Numbered from the stretch's first letter, positions 17,660-26,668 are shown. The stretch: DNA of 64,000 nt from Pseudomonas putida (GCF_022627325.1 NZ_JAETZZ010000002.1:310001-374000); one strand, 5' to 3'. The notes: generated from the letters alone by a model not told the origin. A program made the numbers and translations.

Positions 17660-19105
17660 ATGTTCAAGCTTGCTCCCCTAAGTGCCGCTATCCTCCTGGC
17701 CGTGGCCGGCCAGGTCATGGCGGATGACAGCACCTCGACCCAGTCGCAGACCGGCAACCAGAACATCGCCGAAGTCAGCCAGACCGTCGCGCCTTTCGCC
17801 GCAGCCACCCAGACCCAGACCGGCAAAGGCCACAACCACCTGGCGGTGCAGGACACCAGCACCAGCTACATCGACCAGACCGCCAGTGGCTCGTACAACG
17901 CCGCCTACGGCGAGCAGTTGTTCGAAAATGGCAGCCAGATCACCCAGCAAGCCGAGGGCACCTACAACGACGCCTTCGCCAGCCAGTCGTTGGGTGAAAA
18001 CAACCAGGCGCTGCAGATGCAACAAGGCGCCGAGAACCGCTCGACCGTGTGGCAGGACACCCAGTTGGGCAGCCAGGGAACCACCCAGCAAAGCGGCCAA
18101 CGCAACGAAGCCTACGTCGAACAGCTGTTCGGCGGCAGCAACAACAAAAGCCTGGTGAACCAGGACGGCCAGGACAACTATGCCGCTGCCGAACACCTGA
18201 CGCACAACGACGGCAATATCCAGATCTACCAGCAAGGCAAGCAGAACTGGGCCTATGGCGACCAGCGCGACGGCACTGGCGGCTTCATCGGCATCGATCA
18301 GAACGGCACGGGCAACTCGGTGGAAGTCTGGCAGGACACTCAGGTCGGCAGCCAGGCCACCGTCAACCAGAATGGCCAGCTCAACGAAGGCTATATCGAC
18401 CAGAGCCTGGGCCAGGACAACACTGCCAGCCTCTATCAACAAGGCAAGTCCAACGCCAGCTGGTCCGATCAGTTCGAGACCACCAACTCGACCACCAGCA
18501 TTTCCCAGTCCGGCACCAGCAACCTGCACTACACCTACCAGACCGGCGACAACCAGAGCCTGACCGTGACCACTCAAGGCACCGGCAACAAGGTCATGGC
18601 CAGCAACTGGAAAGGCGAGAAACTGGGTGGGCAGTTCGGCAGCGACCAGACCGCCGTGATCAACCAGAAAGGCACGGAAAACACCGTCAACCTGACCCAG
18701 AACGGTAGCCTGCAACTGGCCACCCTCGGCCAGAAAGGTACCAACAATTCGATGGAAACCAAGCAGGCCGACAGTAACAACGAGCTGTACTTCGAGCAGA
18801 ACGGCACCGACAACATCCTGATCGCTGACCAGCGCGGTATGGACAACTATGCCACCGGCGACACCACCGGCACCGGCAACACCATCAACCTGGACCAGTC
18901 CGGCTACGCCAACCAGAGCTTCACCACCCAGCTCTACGGCAGTGGCAACAGCGCAACCATCAAGCAGGCCGACACCGCCAACGTCGCCTACGTGACACAG
19001 GGCGGCGCCGGCAACACGGCGTTGGTCGATCAAAGCGGCGCCAACCAAGCCGCCACCATCACCCAGATGGGCAACGGCAACATGGCCACCGCCACCCAGC
19101 GCTAA
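17660..19105 (+). CDS. csgA: Long CsgA-like curlin (major fibre subunit)
   Basis: 481 residues from the ATG at 17660, preceded by GGAGG (17648-17652); the frame from 17609 runs inside csgB. Signal peptide ends near QVMADD. The rest consists of many imperfect curlin repeats rich in Gln, Asn, Gly and Ser (ITQQ, VNQNGQLNEGY, INQKGTENTVNLTQNG, ITQMGNGNMATATQ). E. coli CsgA has 151 residues and five repeats, so this is about three times longer. A higher-order repeat of 93 residues is visible: VWQDTQ(L/V)GSQ recurs with its flanking sequence. The secretion and chaperone genes csgE/F/G are not in this window. Confidence 0.82.
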   Translation: MFKLAPLSAAILLAVAGQVMADDSTSTQSQTGNQNIAEVSQTVAPFAAATQTQTGKGHNHLAVQDTSTSYIDQTASGSYNAAYGEQLFENGSQITQQAEGTYNDAFASQSLGENNQALQMQQGAENRSTVWQDTQLGSQGTTQQSGQRNEAYVEQLFGGSNNKSLVNQDGQDNYAAAEHLTHNDGNIQIYQQGKQNWAYGDQRDGTGGFIGIDQNGTGNSVEVWQDTQVGSQATVNQNGQLNEGYIDQSLGQDNTASLYQQGKSNASWSDQFETTNSTTSISQSGTSNLHYTYQTGDNQSLTVTTQGTGNKVMASNWKGEKLGGQFGSDQTAVINQKGTENTVNLTQNGSLQLATLGQKGTNNSMETKQADSNNELYFEQNGTDNILIADQRGMDNYATGDTTGTGNTINLDQSGYANQSFTTQLYGSGNSATIKQADTANVAYVTQGGAGNTALVDQSGANQAATITQMGNGNMATATQR

Positions 19106-19118
19106 ACAGCTCCCCCTT

Positions 19119-19161
19119 GAACCGCAGCGCTTCTCTCCCTGGCGTTGCGGTTCCTTTTTTT
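19119..19161 (+). terminator. Strong intrinsic terminator after the curli-like cluster
   Basis: GAACCGCAGCGC (19119-19130), an 11-base loop, GCGTTGCGGTTC (19142-19153), then CTTTTTTTG. The 12-bp stem has one G-T pair. It ends the transcript that begins at the sigma-54 promoter. Confidence 0.9.
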
Positions 19162-19326
19162 GTGCTGCACAACCCAGTCGGAGCGCCAGGCACTCGCGCG
19201 GCAGATAATTTTGGATGCCGATTAGCTGAACCTTTTAGGCACTTTTCACTACCTGATCTAGACTTTTCGCAACAACCGAGCAAGTTCAAGCCTGCGACAA
19301 TCAGACTCAGAACATAATGTACCAAC

Positions 19327-19355
19327 TTGTTAATTAGCTTGCTAAGGGCTTAAAC
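19327..19355 (+). promoter_or_regulatory. Possible promoter/operator of the PQQ-dehydrogenase gene
   Basis: TTGTTA (19327-19332) and TTAAAC (19350-19355), 17 bases apart, are weak -35/-10 candidates 32 bases before the ATG. The perfect inverted repeat TTAGC-TT-GCTAA (19334-19345) lies in the spacer, where a repressor would block the promoter. Both readings are tentative. Confidence 0.25.
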
Positions 19356-19386
19356 TGCGCACATTCCACCTGCTGAGATCCCTGGC

Positions 19387-21804
19387 ATGAACGAAACACC
19401 GCGCGCCTCTGGCGTCACAAACATCATCCTGGTCGGCTTGGGCGTGATCATCGCCCTGCTCGGCCTCCTCCTGGCTGCCGGCGGCGTCAAGCTCGCGGGC
19501 CTTGGCGGCTCCTGGTACTTCCTGATCGGCGGCCTGGCCATGGCCATCGCCGGTGTACTCATTGCCCGGCGCAAGAAAGCCGGTGCCTGGCTGTACGCTG
19601 TCTTCCTGGTCGGCACCGCACTGTGGGCGCTGATCGATGCCGGCCTGGTGTTCTGGCCGCTGTTCTCGCGCCTGTTCATGTTCGGTGCGATCGGCCTGGT
19701 GGTGGCGCTCGTCTACCCACAGCTGGTACGTGCCAATGGCGGTAGCACCGGCCGTGGTGCCTACGGCATCGCCGGCGTGCTGGCCGTGGTGCTGGTGATC
19801 GCTGTGGGCAACATGTTCGTTGCCCATCCAAGCGTCGCACCCACCGGCAAAGGCCCGGGCATGACCCCGGTCGAAGCCGGCAAGGAGCAAAAGGACTGGG
19901 CCCACTATGGCAATACCGAAGGTGGCAGCCGCTTCGCGGCACTGGACCAGATCAACCGCGACAACGTCGACAAGCTCAAGGTCGCCTGGACCTACCACAC
20001 CGGTGACGTCGCCGTGAGCGACGGCAACGGTGCCGAAGACCAGCTGACCCCCTTGCAGGTTGGCAACAAGGTGTTCATCTGCACCCCCCACAACAACCTG
20101 ATCGCCCTGGATGCCGACACCGGCAAAGAGCTGTGGAAAAACGAGATCAACGCCCAGTCCAAGGTCTGGCAACGTTGCCGTGGCCTGGCCTACTTCGACG
20201 CCACCGCGCCGCTCGCCCAGCCGACCCAGCCAAACAGCTCGCCGATCACCGTCGGTAGCGTCCCGGCTGGCGCCAACTGCCAGCGCCGCCTGCTGACCAA
20301 CACCATCGACGGCCGACTGATCGCGGTCGACGCCGACACCGGTGAGTTCTGCCAAGGCTTCGGCAACAACGGCCAGGTCAACCTCATGGCTGGCCTGGGT
20401 GAAGTGCCGGACTCCTACTACCAGCTGTCGTCCGCTCCGCTGATGGCCGGTACCACCGTGGTGGTAGGCGGCCGTGTCGCCGACAACGTCCAGACCGACA
20501 TGCCAGGTGGCGTGATCCGTGGTTTCGACGTGTTCACCGGCGCCATGCGCTGGGCGTTCGACCCGGGCAACCCGCAAGACCGCAACGCGCCGGCTGACGG
20601 CAGCACCTATGTGCGCAGCACGCCGAACAGTTGGGCACCGATGTCCTACGACCCGGCGATGAACACCGTGTTCCTGCCGATGGGTTCGTCGTCCACCGAC
20701 ATCTACGGTGTCGAGCGCAGCAAGCTGGACCACACCTACGGCGCTTCGGTGCTGGCCCTGGACGCCACCACCGGTAACGAGAAGTGGGTGTTCCAGACCG
20801 TGCACAACGACCTGTGGGACTTCGACCTGCCGATGCAACCCAGCCTGATCGACTTCACCAAGGACGACGGCAAGTCGGTGCCGGCGGTGGTGATCGGCAC
20901 CAAGGCCGGCCAGATCTACGTGCTCGACCGCGCCACCGGCAAGCCGCTGACCCAGGTTGATGAAGTTCCGGTCAAGCCGAGCAACATCCCGAACGAGCCT
21001 TACTCCCCAACCCAGCCAAAATCGGTTGGCATGCCGCAGATCGGCGCGCAGACCCTGACCGAGTCGGACATGTGGGGTGCGACGCCTTATGACCAGCTGC
21101 TGTGCCGCATCGACTTCAAGAAGATGCGTTATGACGGCCTGTACACCGCGCCGGGCACCGACCTGTCGCTGAGCTTCCCCGGTTCGCTGGGTGGCATGAA
21201 CTGGGGCAGCATTTCCACCGATCCGGTCCATGGTTTCATCTTCGTCAACGACATGCGCCTGGGCCTGTGGATCCAGATGATCCCGTCGCAGAACAAAGGC
21301 GCGGCCGCTGGCGGTGGTGAAGCGCTGAACACCGGCATGGGCGCCGTACCGCTCAAGGGCACTCCTTATGCGGTGAACAAGAACCGCTTCCTGTCGGTTG
21401 CCGGTATCCCTTGCCAGGCGCCACCGTTCGGCACCCTGACCGCCATCGACATGAAGACCCGCCAGGTGGCCTGGCAGGTACCGGTAGGCACCGTTGAAGA
21501 TACCGGCCCGCTGGGTATCCGCATGCACCTGCCGATCAAGATCGGCCTGCCGACCCTGGGCGGCACCCTGTCGACCCAAGGCGGCCTGGTATTCATCGCC
21601 GGCACCCAGGACTTCTACCTGCGCGCCTACGACAGCAGCAACGGTAACGAGATCTGGAAGGCCCGCCTGCCAGTCGGCAGCCAGGGTGGCCCGATGACCT
21701 ATGTCTCGCCCAAGACTGGTAAGCAGTACGTGGTGGTCACTGCCGGTGGCGCCCGTCAGTCGACTGACCGTGGCGACTACGTGATTTCTTACGCCCTGCC
21801 GTAA
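19387..21804 (+). CDS. quiA: Membrane PQQ-dependent dehydrogenase, quinate/shikimate type
   Basis: 805 residues. Five hydrophobic helices fill residues ~12-145, then a PQQ beta-propeller with tryptophan-docking repeats. It belongs to the glucose/quinate dehydrogenase family, which oxidises the substrate in the periplasm and passes electrons to ubiquinone. Residues matching the catalytic Asp466 and Lys493 of E. coli Gcd are kept (Asp478 in HNDLWDFD; Lys506 in IGTKAGQ). The residue matching Gcd His262 is Trp261 (KVWQRCRG), which speaks against glucose. The downstream porin and an MHS-type transporter 8 kb away fit a hydroxy-acid substrate, and P. putida has a quinate dehydrogenase beside an OprB-like porin. 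Glucose dehydrogenase remains the alternative. Confidence 0.8.
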   Translation: MNETPRASGVTNIILVGLGVIIALLGLLLAAGGVKLAGLGGSWYFLIGGLAMAIAGVLIARRKKAGAWLYAVFLVGTALWALIDAGLVFWPLFSRLFMFGAIGLVVALVYPQLVRANGGSTGRGAYGIAGVLAVVLVIAVGNMFVAHPSVAPTGKGPGMTPVEAGKEQKDWAHYGNTEGGSRFAALDQINRDNVDKLKVAWTYHTGDVAVSDGNGAEDQLTPLQVGNKVFICTPHNNLIALDADTGKELWKNEINAQSKVWQRCRGLAYFDATAPLAQPTQPNSSPITVGSVPAGANCQRRLLTNTIDGRLIAVDADTGEFCQGFGNNGQVNLMAGLGEVPDSYYQLSSAPLMAGTTVVVGGRVADNVQTDMPGGVIRGFDVFTGAMRWAFDPGNPQDRNAPADGSTYVRSTPNSWAPMSYDPAMNTVFLPMGSSSTDIYGVERSKLDHTYGASVLALDATTGNEKWVFQTVHNDLWDFDLPMQPSLIDFTKDDGKSVPAVVIGTKAGQIYVLDRATGKPLTQVDEVPVKPSNIPNEPYSPTQPKSVGMPQIGAQTLTESDMWGATPYDQLLCRIDFKKMRYDGLYTAPGTDLSLSFPGSLGGMNWGSISTDPVHGFIFVNDMRLGLWIQMIPSQNKGAAAGGGEALNTGMGAVPLKGTPYAVNKNRFLSVAGIPCQAPPFGTLTAIDMKTRQVAWQVPVGTVEDTGPLGIRMHLPIKIGLPTLGGTLSTQGGLVFIAGTQDFYLRAYDSSNGNEIWKARLPVGSQGGPMTYVSPKTGKQYVVVTAGGARQSTDRGDYVISYALP

Positions 21805-21818
21805 ACCGCGTCGCCTTC

Positions 21819-21883
21819 ATCGCCGGCAAGCCGGCTGCCCCAGGTTCGGCGCAAGCGCCTGGGCCAGCCGGCTTGCCGGTGAT
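21819..21883. repeat. REP-like double hairpin between dehydrogenase and porin
   Basis: ATCGCCGGCAAGCCGGCT (21819-21836) pairs with AGCCGGCTTGCCGGTGAT (21866-21883), 17 of 18 positions. Inside, CCCAGG (21839-21844) pairs with CCTGGG (21858-21863). The GCCGGCAAGCCGGC core is typical of Pseudomonas REP elements. Sitting between two genes of one unit, it may slow RNA decay or lower expression of the porin; there is no T-run. Confidence 0.75.
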
Positions 21884-21915
21884 GAGCCCCTGAAAGATCA
21901 ATTCGAGACCCAGCA

Positions 21916-23184
21916 ATGCCATCCGCTATTCGCATCACCACCCCCCTTCTGCTGGCCCTGGCCAGCACCGCCGCCCTGGCCGACGGCGACCTGCTGACCC
22001 GCAGCACCATGACCGGAGACTGGGGCGGCCTGCGCCACCAGCTTGAAGAAGACGGCATCAAGGTCACTGGCGACTACAGCGGTGAGACCGCCTACAACGC
22101 CCACGGTGGCCTGCACCGCTCGGCGCGCTATTCGCAGAACCTCAAGTTCGGCGTGCAGTTCGACCTGTCGAAACTGTATGGCCTGGACAACGGCGGCAAG
22201 GTCCAGCTGACCATCAACGACCGTCGCGGCAACAGCGCCTCGGAAGACCTGGTGGGCAACCGTCTGCCGATCCAGGAAAACTACGGTGGCCTGTACACCC
22301 GCCTGACCGAGCTGAGCTACGAGCGCACCCTGTTCACCCCGGCGCTCAACGTCAAGCTCGGCTACATGGCCATGGGCAACGACCTCGGCGGCCTGGACAG
22401 CGGCATCCTGTGCAACTTCATGAACGCCGGCTTCTGCGGCCACCCGCTGAACATGTCCGGTGGCAGCGGCTGGGCCAACTACCCCAACGCCCACCTGGGC
22501 GTGCGTGTGAAGTACGACCTGTCGCCGGCGTGGCAGTTGCGCGTGGCGGCGTTCAACGTCGACCCCGAAAGCAATGGCAACTCCAGCCGCGCCTGGCACC
22601 TGGGGCCCAAGCACACCACAGGCACCGTGGTGCCGGTCGAGCTGATCTACAAGCTGCAGGGTGAACTGCCGGGTGAATACAAGCTGGGCTACTACTACGA
22701 CAGCTCTGACGTCAAACGCATTGGCAGCGACGACGAGGTGTCCGGCCGTGGCGGCCATTACCTGCTGATTGACCAGGCAGTGTGGAACGATGCCGGTTTG
22801 CCGGGCCGCAGCCTGCATGCCTTCGGCCAGTACTCGGCGTCGAGCAAGGCAGCCTCGCCATTCACCAAGTGGTATGGCGCCGGTGTGGTGCTGTACAAGC
22901 CGTTCGAGGGCCGCCCGCGTGACACCGTGGCGCTGGGTTATGGCCGCGCCGTGCCGAACCCGCGCAGCCGTGACGTACTGGAAGATGCCGCCTTCGATGC
23001 CGGGCAACAGTTCCCCGACATCGACAGCGCCGAGCAGTTGATCGAACTGAGCTATGGCTACCAGGCGACGCCGTGGCTGAACCTGCGTCCGGATGTGCAA
23101 TACATCATCGAACCGGGTGCTTTCTCCGGGCAGGACATCGACAACGCGCTGGTGGTGGGCCTGCAGGTCAAAGCGACCTTCTGA
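21916..23184 (+). CDS. oprB: OprB-family carbohydrate-selective porin
   Basis: 422 residues with a signal peptide (cleavage near AALADGD). The mature start DLLTRSTMTGDWGGLRHQLEEDGI and the blocks LSKLYGLDNGGKVQLTIN and RLTELSYERTLF are typical of OprB. The body has alternating beta-strand patterns, and the protein ends in ALVVGLQVKATF with the terminal Phe needed for outer-membrane insertion. OprB porins let sugars and related small molecules cross the outer membrane. It follows the PQQ dehydrogenase, so it probably admits that enzyme's substrate to the periplasm. A terminator follows its stop closely. Confidence 0.92.
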   Translation: MPSAIRITTPLLLALASTAALADGDLLTRSTMTGDWGGLRHQLEEDGIKVTGDYSGETAYNAHGGLHRSARYSQNLKFGVQFDLSKLYGLDNGGKVQLTINDRRGNSASEDLVGNRLPIQENYGGLYTRLTELSYERTLFTPALNVKLGYMAMGNDLGGLDSGILCNFMNAGFCGHPLNMSGGSGWANYPNAHLGVRVKYDLSPAWQLRVAAFNVDPESNGNSSRAWHLGPKHTTGTVVPVELIYKLQGELPGEYKLGYYYDSSDVKRIGSDDEVSGRGGHYLLIDQAVWNDAGLPGRSLHAFGQYSASSKAASPFTKWYGAGVVLYKPFEGRPRDTVALGYGRAVPNPRSRDVLEDAAFDAGQQFPDIDSAEQLIELSYGYQATPWLNLRPDVQYIIEPGAFSGQDIDNALVVGLQVKATF

Positions 23185-23191
23185 CCGCCCG

Positions 23192-23215
23192 GGGGCCGCT
23201 GTGCGGCCCCTTTTT
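23192..23215 (+). terminator. Intrinsic terminator after the porin gene
   Basis: GGGGCCGC (23192-23199), loop TGT, GCGGCCCC (23203-23210), then TTTTT. The 8-bp stem is all G-C. It lies directly before the convergent deacetylase gene, whose stop codon begins at the last T. Confidence 0.92.
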
Positions 23216-24375
23216 CAATTCTGCCTGAGGTAATCCACCAGCCTCGACAGCATCGCATCACACCCCTGCAACTGTTCGACACTGACGAACTCGTCCGGTT
23301 TGTGCCCCTGGTCCATGCTCCCCGGGCCACACACCACGGTGGGGATGCCTGCTTTATCGAACAACCCGCCTTCGGTACCGAACGCCACCGTGCCGAACTC
23401 ATCCGAGCCACTGAGCAAGGCGACCAACCGCGCCGCCTCACTGTCGGCAGGCGTAGCCAGCCCCGGGTACGCACTCAACGGCTCCAGGCGAATGGCACTG
23501 GCGGCGCTCACGGTGCGCATGCGTGGCAACAGTTCGGCCTCGGCATAGGCCTGCAACTGATCGGCCACCGTCTGCGCTTCGAAGCCTGGCAAGGCGCGCA
23601 CCTCGAAGTCGAAGGCACATTCCTCGGGCACGATATTCAGCGCCCTACCGCCCTTGATGGTGCCTGTCTGTACCGTCGAGAACGGCGGGTCAAAGCGCTT
23701 GTCGTGCTGTTCGGGCAGCGCCAGCGCGTCACCGATCTCGCCCAGTTTGCCGATCAACCTGGCGGCATACTCGATGGCATTCACCCCATAGGGTGCATAG
23801 GCCGAATGGCACGCCGCGCCGTGCACCTGGCAGCGCATGGCCAGCTTGCCTTTGTGGCCGAGCACCGGTTTCAGCTCGGTCGGCTCGCCAATCAGGCAAA
23901 GCCGCGGCTTGTCAGGCCGCTGTTCGAGCGCCGCGAGCATCGAGCGCACCCCCAGGCAACCCACTTCCTCGTCATAGGAAAATGCCAGGTGCACCGGCAT
24001 GCGCAGCGGCTTTGCAACGAAGGCGGGCACCGCCGCCAACACCGAGGCAATGAAACCCTTCATGTCCGCGGTACCACGGCCATACAGGCGCCCATCGCGT
24101 TCACTCAAGGCAAACGGTTCGACCGTCCAGGCCTGGCCATCCACCGGCACGACGTCGGTATGCCCGGACAGCACCACGCCGCCAACAGCAGCCGGGCCGA
24201 TGGTGGCGAACAGGTTGGCCTTGGTGCCTTCAGGGTTATGGAACAGTTCGCTGGCCACGCCCTGTTCGGCCAGGTAATCGCGGATGAAACCGATCAACTG
24301 CAGGTTGGAATCGCGGCTGACCGTGGCATAGCCGATCAGCCGGGCCAACAGCGCGCGGCTGCTGAACTCACTCAT
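23215..24375 (-). CDS. argE: M20-family deacetylase, acetylornithine-deacetylase type
   Basis: 386 residues from the ATG at 24375 (MSEFSSRALLARLIGY). Metal-site motifs of the M20 family are present: LSGHTDVVPVDGQ, YGRGTADMKGF and YDEEVGCLG, followed by a dimerisation domain. It should be a soluble zinc/cobalt hydrolase that removes acyl groups from N-acyl amino acids. Pseudomonas makes ornithine by the cyclic route, so an arginine-synthesis role is doubtful. Its start lies inside the end of the DUF1028 gene (8-base overlap), which ties it to that unit. I infer a catabolic amidohydrolase; the symbol only reflects sequence class. Confidence 0.82.
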   Translation of the reverse strand: MSEFSSRALLARLIGYATVSRDSNLQLIGFIRDYLAEQGVASELFHNPEGTKANLFATIGPAAVGGVVLSGHTDVVPVDGQAWTVEPFALSERDGRLYGRGTADMKGFIASVLAAVPAFVAKPLRMPVHLAFSYDEEVGCLGVRSMLAALEQRPDKPRLCLIGEPTELKPVLGHKGKLAMRCQVHGAACHSAYAPYGVNAIEYAARLIGKLGEIGDALALPEQHDKRFDPPFSTVQTGTIKGGRALNIVPEECAFDFEVRALPGFEAQTVADQLQAYAEAELLPRMRTVSAASAIRLEPLSAYPGLATPADSEAARLVALLSGSDEFGTVAFGTEGGLFDKAGIPTVVCGPGSMDQGHKPDEFVSVEQLQGCDAMLSRLVDYLRQN

Positions 24376-25045
24376 CACCCGGCACCCCATAGCTCGGTGC
24401 AGTGGTGGGGTTCAGCGCGCGGGTAACGTAGTCCTGCATCTGCGGGCGGTACGCCTGCCACAAACCCTCGAGCACGCCGATCGGGTCTTCATCGGCCCAG
24501 TCCACGCGCAGGTCCACCAGCGGCCAGGTCAGCTCGCCGGCGATCTTCAGCGCCGCCGAGTGCACCGGGCCTGCCTCGCCCCCTGCCGCCATTGCCGCAT
24601 GCATGGCCGCCAGCAGGCGATCGGCCAAGTGCCCGCCGGCCTGTTCGAAGGCTTGCACCATGGCTTCGATCACCTGTACCGACGACAACAGGTTGCCAGC
24701 TGCCGCGCATTGCTCACCGGCCACCGCATTGTGCACACCCAACGCCTGCTTGCCGGTAAACAGCGCCACCTGGCCATTACTGTCGATCACCGTGACCTGG
24801 CGGTACTCGCTCCAGCCATTGGCGCTGAGCACCCGGTCCAGCGCTGCAGCAGGCGGCAGCTGGCCCTGCTCCAAGGCATCGAGGATCTGCGGACCAAGCG
24901 CCGGCAAGGTGATGTTCTGGGTAGCAACGGCACCGACGCCTGCACGTACCCAAGGGCAACGCGCCCCTACGGCGATGCTCGACGAACTGATGGCGATACC
25001 GACCTGGCCGGTTTCCTGGCAGCGTCCGATGATGGAGAAGGTCAT
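24368..25045 (-). CDS. DUF1028 protein (Ntn-hydrolase-like)
   Basis: 225 residues from the ATG at 25045 (MTFSIIGRCQETGQVGIAIS). The opening TFSI-x-G, then VGIAISSSSIAVGARCPWVRAGVGAVATQ, is the DUF1028 hallmark. The family has an N-terminal-nucleophile-hydrolase-like fold, but no reaction is established. It overlaps the deacetylase gene by 8 bases and is first in the operon. Next to an M20 amidohydrolase, and divergent from a flavin monooxygenase and RidA, it probably helps break down a nitrogen compound. That is inference. Confidence 0.85.
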   Translation of the reverse strand: MTFSIIGRCQETGQVGIAISSSSIAVGARCPWVRAGVGAVATQNITLPALGPQILDALEQGQLPPAAALDRVLSANGWSEYRQVTVIDSNGQVALFTGKQALGVHNAVAGEQCAAAGNLLSSVQVIEAMVQAFEQAGGHLADRLLAAMHAAMAAGGEAGPVHSAALKIAGELTWPLVDLRVDWADEDPIGVLEGLWQAYRPQMQDYVTRALNPTTAPSYGVPGDE

Positions 25046-25348
25046 GAAGTGGCTCCTGTTGTTCTGGGCGATTGCAGGCATTCTGGGCAGAACCTTTTAG
25101 TGAGCGAAACCACCTTTTTCCTGTGCCTTGAGCAGGAAAAAACTAAGGCCGTGCACAGCCCTGCACACCCGCCTGAAAACCCTCGCCAACTCCGCTGTAG
25201 CCCTTGCGCATCAAGGCCTTCGCCGTTTTATCGGCAAGTACTCGTTAAATACTAATTTCGCGATTTTCCGTGCATCCCTAGTCTGGCCCCAGGTAACGGC
25301 GGTCCTCCAAACCGACCTGACAAAAACCGCCTGAACAAGGGCTCGGAC
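25046..25348. promoter_or_regulatory. Divergent control region with a perfect TTTTTCCTG inverted repeat
   Basis: This 303-base gap separates the divergent DUF1028 and monooxygenase genes and holds no convincing gene. TTTTTCCTG (25115-25123) and CAGGAAAAA (25133-25141) form a perfect 9-bp dyad with a 9-base centre. It is not placed to end either gene, so a shared operator is the better reading. The LysR regulator encoded at 27123-28034 is one candidate to act here. AAGGG (25337-25341) is the ribosome site of the monooxygenase gene. Confidence 0.4.
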
Positions 25349-26668
25349 ATGACAATGAACACAATCGAAATCGACACCCTCGTCGTCGGCGCTGGCCAGG
25401 CCGGCGTGGCCATGAGCGAACATTTGAGCAAGCTCGGCGTGCCGCACCTGGTGCTGGAGCGCAAGCGTATCGCCGAGGCCTGGCGCACTGGCCGCTGGGA
25501 TTCGCTGGTCGCCAATGGCCCGGTCTGGCACGACCGCTTCCCTGGCCTTGAATTCAACCTGGACCCCGACGCCTTCGCCGGCAAGGACCAGGTTGCCGAC
25601 TACTTCGAGCAATACGTGCGCAAGTACAACCTGCCGGTGCGCACCGGCATCGAAGTGAAGAAGGTGGTGCGCAATGCCGACCGCCCAGGCTTCACCGTCG
25701 AGACCAATGAGGGGGTGATTCACGCCAACCGTGTGGTAGCCGCCACCGGCCCGTTCCAGCGCCCGGTCATCCCGGCCATCGCGCCCAAGGACGAGCACCT
25801 GCACCAGATCCACTCCGCCGCCTATTTCAACCCAGAGCAACTGCCTGAAGGCGCCGTGCTGGTGGTAGGAGCCGGCTCTTCCGGCGTGCAGATCGCCGAA
25901 GAGCTGATGCGCGCCGGGCGCCAGGTGTACCTGTCGGTCGGCGCCCACGATCGCCCGCCACGGGCGTATCGCAACCGTGACTTCTGCTGGTGGCTGGGCG
26001 TGCTGGGCGAATGGGATGCCGAAATCGCCAAACCGGGCCGCGAGCACGTGACCATCGCCGTCAGCGGCGCCCGGGGCGGCCACACCGTAGACTTCCGCGC
26101 CCTCGCACATCAGGGCATGACCCTGGTCGGCCTGACCCAATCGTTCGACAACGGTGTGGCACGCTTCCAGGAAAACCTGGCCGACAACATCCGCCGAGGC
26201 GACGAAAACTACCTGGCCCTGCTGGACGCTGCCGATGCCTACATCGAACGCAACGGCCTGGACCTGCCGCCAGAGCCTGAAGCACGCAAGCGCCTGCCGG
26301 ACCCGGATTGCATCAGCAACCCGCTGCTGGCGTTGGACCTGGCCAAAGCCAATGTCACCAGCATCATCTGGGCCACCGGCTACGGCGTGGACTTCAGCTG
26401 GCTGCAGGTCGACACCTTCGACGCCAACGGCAAGCCCCAGCACCAGCGCGGCGTGTCCCGTGAACCGGGCGTGTACTTCCTTGGCCTGCCGTGGCTGTCG
26501 CGCCGTGGTTCCTCGTTCATCTGGGGCGTCTGGCACGATGCCAAGCACGTCGCCGGGCACATCGCCACCCAGCGTACTTACCTGGCCTACCGCGACCGCG
26601 AACAGCGTGAAGCGGATGAGCAGCAACCTACCTCGATCAGCAACGTCAGCACCTTCGGAGCCCACTGA
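25349..26668 (+). CDS. Flavin-containing monooxygenase (CzcO/FMO-like)
   Basis: 439 residues. FAD-binding GAGQAG at residues 14-19 (TLVVGAGQAGVAMSEHL) and an NADPH-binding GAGSSG (VLVVGAGSSGVQIAEEL) are in the order usual for class B flavin monooxygenases, and ATGY sits near the end (IIWATGYGVDFSW). It should oxygenate a small organic substrate with NADPH and O2 in the cytoplasm. The substrate is unknown. Its stop overlaps the next start (TGATG), coupling it to a RidA protein, which often removes reactive imine by-products; together they suggest oxidation of an amine-like compound. Confidence 0.85.
   Translation: MTMNTIEIDTLVVGAGQAGVAMSEHLSKLGVPHLVLERKRIAEAWRTGRWDSLVANGPVWHDRFPGLEFNLDPDAFAGKDQVADYFEQYVRKYNLPVRTGIEVKKVVRNADRPGFTVETNEGVIHANRVVAATGPFQRPVIPAIAPKDEHLHQIHSAAYFNPEQLPEGAVLVVGAGSSGVQIAEELMRAGRQVYLSVGAHDRPPRAYRNRDFCWWLGVLGEWDAEIAKPGREHVTIAVSGARGGHTVDFRALAHQGMTLVGLTQSFDNGVARFQENLADNIRRGDENYLALLDAADAYIERNGLDLPPEPEARKRLPDPDCISNPLLALDLAKANVTSIIWATGYGVDFSWLQVDTFDANGKPQHQRGVSREPGVYFLGLPWLSRRGSSFIWGVWHDAKHVAGHIATQRTYLAYRDREQREADEQQPTSISNVSTFGAH

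Noticed and set aside
17678..19048. 456-codon frame opposite the CsgA-like gene
   Set aside because: Its repetitive Val/Gly/Ala sequence merely mirrors the curlin repeats.
17660..19105. Regular DNA repeats that might suggest a CRISPR-like array
   Set aside because: The periodicity is that of protein-coding curlin repeats in an open frame; the DNA units are too divergent.
19342..21579. 745-codon frame opposite the PQQ dehydrogenase
   Set aside because: Antisense shadow in high-GC DNA; the + strand product has clear family motifs.
19387..21804. Annotation as glucose dehydrogenase gcd
   Set aside because: The His262 position is Trp and the neighbours do not include other glucose-pathway genes; kept only as an alternative.
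25115..25141. Hairpin TTTTTCCTG/CAGGAAAAA as a terminator
   Set aside because: It lies upstream of both divergent genes and its T-runs are within the stem; an operator is more likely.
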